NCBI GenBank assembly: GCA_038207625.1
Contig: JBBQZO010000012.1
Span: forward strand, 62,001-126,000
Direction: 5' to 3'
DNA length: 64,000 bases
From: JBBQZO01 sp038207625
GTDB lineage: Bacteria; Pseudomonadota; Gammaproteobacteria; Burkholderiales; Burkholderiaceae_D
This document shows, one piece after another, positions 52,052 to 60,516 of this stretch (position 1 is the first letter of the stretch; the number at the start of each line of letters is the position of its first letter). The notes beneath the pieces were generated by a model. It was not told where the DNA came from. It saw only the letters and a list, made by a program, of their open reading frames with translations, and searched no databases. A program made the position numbers and the translations under genes.

Positions 52052-52945
52052 ATGCGCGCCGTCGACTATCGGGGCCTCGCTGCGCTGGACGCGGTCATCA
52101 CGCACGGCAGTTTTGAGAAGGGCGCGCTGGCTTTGTCGATCAGCCAGCCGGCCGTGTCGCAGCGCATCCGCACGATTGAGCAGAGCACCGGTCGCTTGCT
52201 GCTGGTGCGCAGCAAGCCGCCCGTCGCCACCGAGTACGGGCAGCGTCTGATGGCGCACTACCGCCAGGTACATCTGCTCGAGGCCACGCTGGACGACGCG
52301 GCCAATCCGAACGCGGCGCCGCCGCTGGTGGCCATTGCCGTCAACGCCGACAGTGCCGCCACTTGGTTGCCGCAGGCGCTGGCGCCCCTGCTGGCCGCGC
52401 CGGCCTGTCTGTTCGACATCCGCATCGACGACCAGGACCATACGCTGCTTCAGTTGCGCGAAGGGCGCGTGTTTGCCTGCGTGAGCAGCGCGGGCGATGA
52501 AGTGGCCGGCACCACCGCGACGGCGCTGGGCGTGATGCGCTATGTGTGCGTGTGCACGCCGGCGTTCGCGGCGCGCTGGTTTCCCGCCGGGCTGTGCGTC
52601 GATGCGGCATTGCAGGCGCCGGCGCTGATCTTCGGTGGCAAGGACGCGCTGCATCCGCGCTTTTTGCAGCAACGGCTGGGTCTGACGCTGCCGTTTCCCC
52701 ATCATGTGCTCGGTTCATCGGAGGGCTTTGTGCGCTTCCTCGAAGCCGGTTTCGCGTATGGTATGGTGCCGCTGATCCAGGTGCGCGCGGCGCTGGCCAG
52801 CGGCGCGCTGGTGCATGTCGGGGGCGCCGTTGGCATGGACGTGCCGCTGTTCTGGCACGCCTGGGACATCCAGACGGCGCTCACGCGCAGCATCGCCGCG
52901 CAGATCGTGCAGACGGCGCACGCGGCGCTGGCGCCGCTCCCCTAG
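52052..52945 (+). CDS. ArgP/LysG-type LysR regulator
   Basis: A 297-residue regulator close to ArgP (IciA): 'DYRGLAALDAVITHGSFEKGALALSISQPAVSQRIRTIEQ' is the family HTH, and 'ALIFGGKDALHPRFLQQRLGL' and 'VLGSSEGFVRFLEAGFAYGMVPLIQV' belong to its effector domain. ArgP responds to lysine and arginine and normally drives the exporter argO (LysE). No LysE gene is next to it here; the ACT and GNAT genes are divergent instead. AAGGAG precedes the ATG. Its 3' end runs into a tandem repeat. Confidence 0.88.
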   Translation: MRAVDYRGLAALDAVITHGSFEKGALALSISQPAVSQRIRTIEQSTGRLLLVRSKPPVATEYGQRLMAHYRQVHLLEATLDDAANPNAAPPLVAIAVNADSAATWLPQALAPLLAAPACLFDIRIDDQDHTLLQLREGRVFACVSSAGDEVAGTTATALGVMRYVCVCTPAFAARWFPAGLCVDAALQAPALIFGGKDALHPRFLQQRLGLTLPFPHHVLGSSEGFVRFLEAGFAYGMVPLIQVRAALASGALVHVGGAVGMDVPLFWHAWDIQTALTRSIAAQIVQTAHAALAPLP

Positions 52946-53078
52946 TTGCCGCGCTGGCGCCGCCTCCGCTAGTTGCCGCGCTGGCGCCGCCTCCGCTAGT
53001 TGCCGCGCAGGGGCACTTTCCACGTTGCCGCGCTAGGACCGCCTCCCTAACTGCCGCGCTGGCACCGCCTTGCCTCAG
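52927..53078. repeat. 26-27-bp tandem repeats across the ArgP-like stop
   Basis: Starting 19 bases before the end of the regulator gene, units resembling GCTGGCGCCGCCTCCGCTAG plus TTGCCGC recur with starts at about 52927, 52953, 52980, 53007, 53032 and 53058. The second and third copies are near identical, later ones diverged. The stop codon TAG lies within the first copy. The remaining 200 bases up to 53291 show no gene. Confidence 0.85.
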
Positions 53079-53291
53079 TCGCGGCACACGCCTCTCGGCA
53101 CTTGTTTGGCGTGCCGCCGCAGCCGACTTTTTGGCGCGTGCATGCGCGCATGTGCGCTGTGGCGCGTGCGCTGCAAGCGCGGTTCGATGCACGGAAAATT
53201 GCGGGGTGGACGCGGAACTTGCTGCTATAGTCGTCGCCACGCTCGCGGCGCGGGCAAGCACCGAGTCCTTTGTTTATTTTGGAGACTGAAC

Positions 53292-53750
53292 ATGAAAAAA
53301 TTAATCTCTAGCATCCTTGTCGTCTTGTCTTTGTTGGTCGCAAATGGCGTCGCATGGGGGGCAGATAAAGGCACGGCCGACGAGGCCAAAGCGCTGGTCG
53401 CAAAGGCCAGCGCTTACCTCAAGGCCAATGGCCGGGAGAAGGCGCTGGCCGAGTTCAATAATCCCAAGGGTAGTTTCGTCGACCGCGATTTGTATATCTT
53501 CGTCGTCGACACAAACGGTCTGACGGTCGCCAATGGCAACAACGCGAAACTGATCGGCAAGAACGTCATCGACATGAAGGATCAGGACGACAAGTACTTC
53601 ATCAAGAGCTTCATTGAGCTGGGTAATACCAAGGGCAAGGGCTGGGTCGACTATCGATGGATCAACCCGCAAACGAAGGCGATCGCTACCAAGTCAACCT
53701 ACATTGAAAAGAACGGCGACCTGCTGATCGGTTGCGGAATTTATAAGTAA
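53292..53750 (+). CDS. soluble periplasmic Cache-domain protein
   Basis: A 152-residue protein: signal peptide (MKKLISSILVVLSLLVANGVAWG, cut after A-WGA) then a single Cache sensor domain ('ALAEFNNPKGSFVDRDLYIFVVDTNGLTVANGNN', 'KYFIKSFIELGNTKGKGWVDYRW', 'STYIEKNGDLLIGCGIYK'). Cache domains bind small ligands. A soluble stand-alone one cannot signal by itself; a binding-protein gene, now frameshifted, follows 13 bases on. GGAG sits ahead of the ATG. Confidence 0.85.
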   Translation: MKKLISSILVVLSLLVANGVAWGADKGTADEAKALVAKASAYLKANGREKALAEFNNPKGSFVDRDLYIFVVDTNGLTVANGNNAKLIGKNVIDMKDQDDKYFIKSFIELGNTKGKGWVDYRWINPQTKAIATKSTYIEKNGDLLIGCGIYK

Positions 53751-53763
53751 GGTTGGGGACATC

Positions 53764-54514
53764 GTGAGGCGGGCTCGCCGCGCCGCCTTGCTGTGCGCTC
53801 TGGCAGGTCTGTCCCAGCAGAGCATTGGTGGTGCGCCGGTCAGCGTGTTCGTCAACGCGCGCCAGTCGCCCAACTCCGAGCTTGGCAAGGACGGCGTACT
53901 GCGCGGCGATGTGATCGACACCGCTGCCACCGTGCTGCGCGACGCTGGCATCGACCATGAATTGATCGCCTTGCCGCACCCGCGCGCGTTCGAGCGCGTC
54001 AAGGCCTGTGAAGGCTTGATGGCGGGCGTGTTCAAGTCGCCCGAACGGGCGCGCTTCCTGATGTTTTCCGAGCCGATCGTAGCCGACCGTGTGGCGCTGG
54101 TGTTGCGCGCCGACGATCCGCTGGCGTATGCGGCGCCAAACGACCTGGCCGGCAGGTCCGTCACTTATCTGCGCGGCGCCGTGGTCGGCATCGACCTGCG
54201 GCGGGTTGCGGCCGGTTGCGTCGGTCCGGCTGGACCAGCAGATTTTGTTTGACCTGATGCTCAAAAAACGGGTGGCCGGACGTACCGACGCGGTCATCAT
54301 CCGCCCGCGCGAGGCGGTGCCGATCGGCGCACGCGCGACTGGTCTGCCGATGTCGCTGCTGCGCATCGTCGACCCGCCGCTGGCGATGGTGCAAAACCAC
54401 ATCGCCGGTTGCAGCACCGATGCGCGCGCGTTGGCGCTGCTGCGCAAAATTGACCAGTCGATCGTCAAGCTGCGCGCCGACGGCACGCTGAACCGGCTGA
54501 TGACGGCGCGCTGA
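53764..54514 (+). pseudogene. family-3 solute-binding protein gene with a frameshift
   Basis: From GTG 53764 a frame reads a signal-like start and 'VSVFVNARQSPNSELGKDGVLRGDVIDTAATVLRDAGI', 'FERVKACEGLMAGVFKSPERARFLMFSEPIV' (SBP family 3). It goes wrong near 54200 and stops at 54252. The C-terminal part continues in another frame: 'VRLDQQILFDLMLKKRV', 'DAVIIRPREAVPIGAR', ending 54514. Total length of 751 bases is one over a whole number of codons, so one inserted base explains it. It follows the Cache gene by 13 bases. Confidence 0.78.
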
Positions 54515-54789
54515 CGCAGCGAACTCCGCGCGCCATGCGGCGCATCGGGTGCCGCCCAGCGTACCTTGCTCCTTGTGTTCGGTATCGCTCAGACGCGCGC
54601 CGATGACTATGGCATTGTTCGGCGATGCAGCTGTGCCCGCTAGTTCGCTGGATGCGATCGATCAAGGGCGTGGCCATGCACGCTGAACCAGGGCGCATGG
54701 GCGTCAACATGCGCAAGCACGACCGCGCGACCGGTGCTGCAACGCCGCCGCGTGGTCACGAACACGACGCACTCGGAAGGAAACACACC

Positions 54790-56457
54790 ATGAATATCAG
54801 TCCCCTGGCCGGCAAGCCGGCGCCCGCCGCCATACTGGTGAATCTGCCCAGCCTGATCGGCGCCTACTACACCAACCGGCCCGATCCGTCCGTGCCGGAA
54901 CAACGCGTGGCATTTGGCACCTCCGGCCACCGCGGCTCGTCGCTGTCAAACAGCTTCAACGAAATGCATGTGCTGGCCATCAGTCAGGCGATCTGCGACT
55001 ACCGCGCCGCGCACGATATCGCTGGCCCGCTGTTTCTTGGGGTGGACACGCACGCCTTGTCGGCGCCGGCCTGCGCCAGCGCGCTTGAGGTACTCGCCGC
55101 CAACGGCATCGACGTGATGCTGGCCGAGGGCGACGAGTTCACGCCCACGCCGGCCGTGTCGCTGGCGGTGCTCACCTTCAACCGCGGCCGCACCAGCGCA
55201 CTGGCCGACGGCATCGTCATTACGCCGTCGCACAATCCGCCCGACAGCGGCGGCTTCAAATATAACGGTTGCAACGGCGGCCCGGCCGACTCGCTGGCCA
55301 CCGCCTGGATCGAGGCCAGCGCCAACGACTATTTGCGGCGCGCCATGCAGGGTGTCAAACGCATTCCGATCGGGCAGGCCTTGCGCGCCGCCACCACCCA
55401 CCGCTACGATTATCTGGGCGCCTACGTCAAGCAACTCGACCAGGTGATCGACATGGTCGCCATTCGCGACGCCGGCATCCGGCTCGGTGTCGATCCGCTG
55501 GGCGGCGCCGGCGTACACTACTGGGAACGCATCGGCGCGCACTACGGCCTGAATTTGAGTGTGATCAGCAAGGTGGTCGACCCGACCTTCGGCTTCATGA
55601 GCGTCGACTGGGACGGGCGCATCCGCATGGACCCGTCCTCCAAATACGCGATGGGCCGGCTGATCGGCGTCAGGGACGACTTCGATATCGCGTTCGCCTG
55701 CGACACCGACCACGACCGGCACGGTATCGTCACGCCAGGTGCGGGTCTGATGCCGGCCAATAACTATCTGTCGGTGGCGATCGACTACCTGTTTCGCCAT
55801 CGTCCGCACTGGTCGCGCGACGCTGCCGTGGGTAAGACGGTTGTCAGCAGCCAGATGATCGACCGGATCAGCACCCGGCTGGGCCGGCCCCTGTATGAGG
55901 TGCCGGTGGGCTTCAAGTGGTTCGCCGCCGGCCTGTGCGATGGCTCGCTGGGCTTTGGCGGCGAGGAAAGCGCCGGCGCGTCATTCCTGCGGCGCGACGG
56001 CACTGTCTGGACCACCGACAAGGATGGCCTGGTGCCCGGCCTGTTGGCCGGCGAAATCATGGCGCGCACCGGTCGCGATCCGGCCGAGCAGTACCGGCGC
56101 CTGACGCTGGACCTGGGCGATCCGGTGTCCGACCGGGTCGAGGCGCCGGCCACGCCGGAGCAAAAACGCATGCTGTCGGCACTCTCGCCGCGGCAGGTGG
56201 AGTGCACCGAGTTGGCCGGCGAACTGATACAAAGCGTGCTCACCAAGGCGCCGGGCAACGGTGCGTCGATCGGCGGCCTGAAGGTGGTCGCGGCCGGCTG
56301 CTGGTTCGCCGCACGTCCATCGGGCACCGAGGATATTTACAAGATCTACGCCGAGAGTTTTCATGGCGCGGATCATTTGCGCCGCATCGTGCAGGAGGCG
56401 CAGACGATCGTCGACCATGCGCTCGCGGTGAGCGGCGCCGATGGGGCAGGCGCTTAA
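54790..56457 (+). CDS. pgm: alpha-phosphoglucomutase
   Basis: A 555-residue enzyme that interconverts glucose-1-phosphate and glucose-6-phosphate for glycogen/starch use and envelope sugars. Phosphoserine S147 in 'ITPSHNPPDSGG', metal loop from D305 in 'CDTDHDRHGI', sugar loop 'GEESAGASFLRR' and phosphate site 'RPSGTEDIYKIYAES'. ATG 54790 has GGAAGGAAA ahead; upstream frame is not native. A hexamer repeat follows the stop by 2 bases. The alpha-amylase 1.7 kb on may supply its sugar pathway. Confidence 0.94.
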   Translation: MNISPLAGKPAPAAILVNLPSLIGAYYTNRPDPSVPEQRVAFGTSGHRGSSLSNSFNEMHVLAISQAICDYRAAHDIAGPLFLGVDTHALSAPACASALEVLAANGIDVMLAEGDEFTPTPAVSLAVLTFNRGRTSALADGIVITPSHNPPDSGGFKYNGCNGGPADSLATAWIEASANDYLRRAMQGVKRIPIGQALRAATTHRYDYLGAYVKQLDQVIDMVAIRDAGIRLGVDPLGGAGVHYWERIGAHYGLNLSVISKVVDPTFGFMSVDWDGRIRMDPSSKYAMGRLIGVRDDFDIAFACDTDHDRHGIVTPGAGLMPANNYLSVAIDYLFRHRPHWSRDAAVGKTVVSSQMIDRISTRLGRPLYEVPVGFKWFAAGLCDGSLGFGGEESAGASFLRRDGTVWTTDKDGLVPGLLAGEIMARTGRDPAEQYRRLTLDLGDPVSDRVEAPATPEQKRMLSALSPRQVECTELAGELIQSVLTKAPGNGASIGGLKVVAAGCWFAARPSGTEDIYKIYAESFHGADHLRRIVQEAQTIVDHALAVSGADGAGA

Positions 56458-56459
56458 GC

Positions 56460-56507
56460 GCCAACGCCAGCGCCAACGCCAACGCCAACGCCAACGCCAA
56501 CGCCAAC
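56460..56507. repeat. hexanucleotide array, 8 units of GCCAAC type
   Basis: Eight 6-bp units (seven GCCAAC, one GCCAGC) begin 2 bases after the pgm stop codon. It is the second hexamer array placed directly after a stop codon in this window. Confidence 0.95.
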
Positions 56508-56538
56508 GCGCTGCCGGCCGTTGCCCGTGGCGCGACCT

Positions 56539-57447
56539 TTACCTGGCCTTGTTCGCTGCCAGCGAGGCCGAGAAATAGTTCAGCATCAAGGCCTGGTTGT
56601 AGCCGATCGCAGCGCTTGGTGCATCCATATACAGGCCCAAGGGACGCTGTTCGTCGCTGGCGCGCGCGAACGAACTGACCATGCAACTGGACGCTTCGGC
56701 GCCACGACAACTCCAGTACTGGCCGGCGTAGGCATCGACTTTGAGTGAAAACGGCGCGAGGTCTTTCAGGTGCCCGAACATGAAGCGGTGGGCCGGATCC
56801 CAGCCGGCGCCGTCGCGCTGGCGTACGTGGTAGTTGCCGGCCAAAACCAGCACCCGCGCCGTCGGATTTGCGCCGATGATGGCGCGCAGATTGTTCGCCA
56901 TCGCCAGGTCGCGATCGAGTTTCGCGTTGATCTGGTCTGCGTTCATATCGAAGGCGGCAATCTGCAGCTTACGCCCGTCGTGACGCAGTGCGCGCACTGA
57001 ATCGATCAGCTCAAACATGGCCCGGCTGGAGCGCCCGTCCTGCGCGGCGCGCGACCAGAACTGCGAGGCCAGCAGCGTCGCCTTTGCCGCCTCGCCACCG
57101 TCGCTGTCGACGTAAGCGGCCAGGATTGCCGCCTGCGTTTGCGGATATTCCAGCGCGACCAGCACCGCACGTGCTTTGCCGTCGGGGCCAGGCTCGCTAC
57201 TCCAGCGGCGTGCAATTGCGGCCACCAGTTGCGGCACCTCTGCCGTGCCGTGCATCTCGCCGATCGCCAATAGCTTGCTGTTCTCGGTGAGCTTGATCAA
57301 CTGCGACAAGGTGTCGTCCGGTATCGCCGTGGCGGGGAGCGCCCACGCCGGACAGGCGGCAAGGCCACCGCTGAGCAGCCAGCCGATCGTTGTGGCAAGT
57401 ATGCCGATGCTGCGCGCGACACCAAGGTCAGAAAATCGCTGTCTCAA
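56539..57447 (-). CDS. ChaN/EreA-like exported protein
   Basis: A 302-residue protein. A Sec signal runs through 'ILATTIGWLLSGGLAACPAWA'. E64 and H66 in 'LLAIGEMHGTAEVPQL', Glu in 'VLVALEYPQTQ', and His in 'VLVLAGNYHVRQRD' give the GExH, Glu, GxxH pattern of the ChaN/erythromycin-esterase-like superfamily. The TTG at 57447 has GGAGTAGCAAA ahead, a well-placed ribosome site; there is no better start. Function not proven for this exported branch. It converges on pgm. Confidence 0.7.
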   Translation of the reverse strand: MRQRFSDLGVARSIGILATTIGWLLSGGLAACPAWALPATAIPDDTLSQLIKLTENSKLLAIGEMHGTAEVPQLVAAIARRWSSEPGPDGKARAVLVALEYPQTQAAILAAYVDSDGGEAAKATLLASQFWSRAAQDGRSSRAMFELIDSVRALRHDGRKLQIAAFDMNADQINAKLDRDLAMANNLRAIIGANPTARVLVLAGNYHVRQRDGAGWDPAHRFMFGHLKDLAPFSLKVDAYAGQYWSCRGAEASSCMVSSFARASDEQRPLGLYMDAPSAAIGYNQALMLNYFSASLAANKAR

Positions 57448-57681
57448 TTTGCTACTCCGGTCGCTGCGTCGGTTTCGTGTCCGCCCGCCGCGATGTATCG
57501 GGAGGCGCCAGGATTGTGACTATACAGGCTAGATTGCGTCGAAGGCAACGTCATTTCCTGCGTCGTCCGACGCGGGGTGGCCATCGCTGCGCGCGCCGGC
57601 GTGGCGCTTCGCAAGGGGCCGCGCGGGCTTGCGCGGCCCATGCCGCCAGCCGGTTCGGGGCGCGTGCGCGGCGCCGCGCGC

Positions 57682-57925
57682 GACGTGTGGATGTTTCAGG
57701 TTGCGGGAACCCTGACGCAGGCATCGGCCACCCACGTGCTATTGGAACGTGTTCTGGGTGCCGGCCGACGTTGTCACGATCGGCACGAACGCGCACTTTG
57801 ACGGCGTCGCGCTGGCCCAGACCAAGATCGCCATGCAAACCGGAGCAACGTCCAACGGCCGGCTGTTGGCGCAGACGGCCGTCACGCTCGCGCAAAACAC
57901 GGTCACGCACCTTGAGTCGTCATGA
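57682..57925 (+). pseudogene. C-terminal remnant of a DUF3494 ice-binding protein
   Basis: First piece 'DVWMFQVAGTLTQASATHVLL' and second piece, in another frame, 'NVFWVPADVVTIGTNAHFDGVALAQ' and 'MQTGATSNGRLLAQTAVTLAQ' end at TGA 57925. This is the conserved C-terminal half of the ice-binding (DUF3494) beta-solenoid; about seven residues are missing at the join. No start or N-terminal half was found upstream (57448-57681). Gene is dead. Confidence 0.75.
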
Positions 57926-57967
57926 CAGGTAGGAAAACTACTCAGATTTGATAGTCATCTATATATC

Positions 57968-58017
57968 AACGTTTTATAACGTTAATTTGCATTAATTGTT
58001 ATGTAGTTGTGCTACAT
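57968..58017. promoter_or_regulatory. two dyads upstream of the amylase gene
   Basis: AACGTT-TTAT-AACGTT (57968-57983) and ATGTAG-N5-CTACAT (58001-58017) lie in the AT-rich leader 160-200 bases before the amylase ATG. Either could be an operator for a sugar-responsive regulator. No regulator gene is adjacent. Confidence 0.4.
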
Positions 58018-58174
58018 TTCACTGCTTGGATAGTTCTGCGTACAGCATCGCTCGACAAAAGAATGCGTGAATCGTGCCTGTTTCATCGGCCAGATTCGCG
58101 CGCCGGACGACCCCAAGACTGACTTGCACATGGTTCCTGCATTCCAATCAATATAAAAATAGATGGAGTAGACA

Positions 58175-60052
58175 ATGAGAAGAGACACTCACCGTACCAA
58201 GTTCGCGCCGGCGCTCGCCGCTTGCGCGTTTGCCCTCAGCGCGGCCTTTTCCGGCGCAACCGTCCAGGCGGCGGGCTTCAATGCACGCGATACCTCGGTG
58301 CAAATGTTTCGTTGGCGCTGGACCGACGTAGCCAACGAATGCACCAAATGGCTGGGGCCGCAGGGCTACGGCGCCGTTCAGGTGTCGCCCGCCCAGGCTT
58401 CGCTCAATAACAGCAACTGGTGGAATGTGTACCAGCCGGTCAATTACACCAATCTGACCAGCAGCATGGGGACCGAGGCGCAGTTTGCGTCCATGGTCAG
58501 CACCTGCCACGCCGCTGGCGTGCGCGTGTACGCCGACGTGGTGGTCAACCAGATGGCCGCCGGTGCCGGCACCGCCACCGACGGCTCGACCTGGAACGCG
58601 GCGACCCTGACCTATCCTTTTTTCAGCGGCAACGACTATCACGCGCCCTGTGATATCCAGAACAGCGACTACGACAACAACCGTAACAACGTGATGTTCT
58701 GCCGCCTCAGCGGCATGCCGGACATGAAGACGGAAAGCGCCTACGTGCAGGGGCAGATCAAGAACTACCTCAACAAATTGCTCGGCCTCGGGGTCGATGG
58801 TTTCCGTTTCGACGCGTCCAAGCATATCGCACCGGCTGATCTGCAGGCGATCGTCGGGGGCATCGCCAGCACCACCAAAGCGGGCGAGTCGCTGTGGGTC
58901 ACGCATGAAGTGATCCCCGACGCGACCGTCAACCGGGCTGACTACTTCAGCAGTGGCACCATCAATGAATTCAAGTTCGCCTCGGCGCTGCGCGCGATGT
59001 TTCGCAACGAGAGCGGGGCCAATCTGTCGCAAGTGCAGTCCATCATGGGCACGCCGGGCAACTGGGGCGGCACGTGGGGGTTTGTCGACACCAGCCACGC
59101 CACCGTGTTTGTCAACAACTGGGATACCGAGCGCAATGGCGGCTCGCTCAATGCCAGCAATTACGTGTCGGGAAGCACCAACGATACGCAAGGCACCAAA
59201 CGCTACGATCTGGCCAACATCTTCATGCTCGCCTGGCCGTATGGCCACGCGCAAGTTCATTCGGGCTTTCGCTTCAGCGGCTTTGACCAGGGGCCTCCGG
59301 CGTCCAGTCCGTATGATGCGAGCGGCAATGCCCGCATCAATGTCGAGTGGGACTTCATTCATCGCTGGTCCGACGTGTCGAACATGGTGGCGTTGCGCGC
59401 GGCAGCATCCGGCCAGGACGTGAACAACTTTGTCAGCGGCACGGGCAATCAGATTGCGTTCAATCGCGGCAGCGCCGCTTTTGTCGCGCTCAACAACGAC
59501 GCTGCAGCGTGGAATGCGACCTTCCAGACGCTGCTGCCGCCTGGCACGTATTGCAACGTGGTCAATGGTAAATTGACGGCCGACAAGTCCGCGTGTACGG
59601 GCGACAGTGTAACGATCAGCAGTAACGGCCGCGCCACCTTGTCGATACCTGGCAATGGCGGTGCCAGCGTGCCGGCGGTGGCGCTGCATATCAAGCAGGT
59701 CACCGGCGCGACCGCTGCCTGTACCAGTGTTCCCGTCAAGTTTCGCGTTGCCAATGCCAACACGGTGTCCGGTCAGAGCGTCTACGTGAACGGCAACCGC
59801 AGCGAACTCGGGACCTGGACCCCGACGGCAGCGAACCTGCTCACCATCGAAGGTAGCGGCGCCAACGCTGCCTGGTCGCGCACCATCAACCTGCCGCCAT
59901 CGACGCCGATACAGTTCAAGTTCATGAAGCATGGTGGCGTAGCTGATGTATGGGAAAGCAATCAGACGACGGCCAGTGGCAATCGCGAAGCGGTCAGTCA
60001 GGCTTGCGGGGCCAGCACGTTGGTGCTCGACGTGGGTAACTTCAAGTTCTAA
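58175..60052 (+). CDS. secreted alpha-amylase (GH13) with C-terminal starch-binding domain
   Basis: A 625-residue enzyme with Sec signal (ALAACAFALSAAFSGATVQA). GH13 barrel with nucleophile D213 in 'GVDGFRFDASKH', acid E245 in 'WVTHEVIPD', and D317 in 'FVNNWDTERNGG', where many family members have His in place of the Trp. The C-terminal region from about 515 ('CTSVPVKFRVANANTVSGQSVYVNGN') is a CBM20-type starch-binding module. It hydrolyses alpha-1,4 links in starch outside the cell. GGAG lies ahead of the ATG. Confidence 0.92.
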   Translation: MRRDTHRTKFAPALAACAFALSAAFSGATVQAAGFNARDTSVQMFRWRWTDVANECTKWLGPQGYGAVQVSPAQASLNNSNWWNVYQPVNYTNLTSSMGTEAQFASMVSTCHAAGVRVYADVVVNQMAAGAGTATDGSTWNAATLTYPFFSGNDYHAPCDIQNSDYDNNRNNVMFCRLSGMPDMKTESAYVQGQIKNYLNKLLGLGVDGFRFDASKHIAPADLQAIVGGIASTTKAGESLWVTHEVIPDATVNRADYFSSGTINEFKFASALRAMFRNESGANLSQVQSIMGTPGNWGGTWGFVDTSHATVFVNNWDTERNGGSLNASNYVSGSTNDTQGTKRYDLANIFMLAWPYGHAQVHSGFRFSGFDQGPPASSPYDASGNARINVEWDFIHRWSDVSNMVALRAAASGQDVNNFVSGTGNQIAFNRGSAAFVALNNDAAAWNATFQTLLPPGTYCNVVNGKLTADKSACTGDSVTISSNGRATLSIPGNGGASVPAVALHIKQVTGATAACTSVPVKFRVANANTVSGQSVYVNGNRSELGTWTPTAANLLTIEGSGANAAWSRTINLPPSTPIQFKFMKHGGVADVWESNQTTASGNREAVSQACGASTLVLDVGNFKF

Positions 60053-60075
60053 GCATTTAGCTATCAGCATTAATG

Positions 60076-60144
60076 GCCGACGCCGCAATGGCGTCGGCTG
60101 CAGGCCGGGCCTGCCAACCATTTCCGCGCGCCGGAAATGGTTTA
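60076..60144 (+). terminator. two hairpins after the amylase gene
   Basis: GCCGACGCC-GCAAT-GGCGTCGGC (60076-60098) and CCATTTCCG-N5-CGGAAATGG with TTTAT after it (60118-60144). The second is the better terminator. Confidence 0.65.
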
Positions 60145-60516
60145 TACGATGAATCCCCCTGGTGACAGACTGGCGCGCGATGAGCAAACCCGTTGATCGC
60201 GCGATGGTTAGCTCTTCGTCTGGCTACATCCATCAAAAATTAACATCGTCGTGCTATCTGACTATCTTTTAACATTTTCATTATTTTTGCAACAAAGCTG
60301 TTTTTGCTGCTCTCTGCGCACCATGCGCGGACATGGGGCGGCGCCGCCATGGTTCCCCGTGCAGTGCATTGCTGTTCGGAAAATTTCATCTAAGTTCTGT
60401 CAATTTATATAATTTACATCTTAATAGCCAAGATAATCAGACTTTGTTCGTCACACCCCGGTCATGCATAGTCGCCACAATCCATCGTACTTAAACCAAC
60501 TAGAATCGGGGAAGTC
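60145..60516. other. AT-rich leader of the PHP-hydrolase gene
   Basis: These 372 bases contain no recognisable gene. They are AT-rich with several T-runs (around 60260-60310), as expected of a promoter region. No single -35/-10 pair is outstanding. Confidence 0.5.

Noticed and set aside
52927..53078. CRISPR array
   Set aside because: Units are contiguous without spacers, and no cas genes are present. The same holds for the other arrays.
54190..54230. Programmed frameshift in the family-3 binding-protein gene
   Set aside because: No slippery heptamer or downstream stem is evident, and the family is not known to use frameshifting.
58148..60187. Long antisense frame over the amylase gene
   Set aside because: The sense strand encodes a complete GH13 enzyme; the antisense product is compositionally random.
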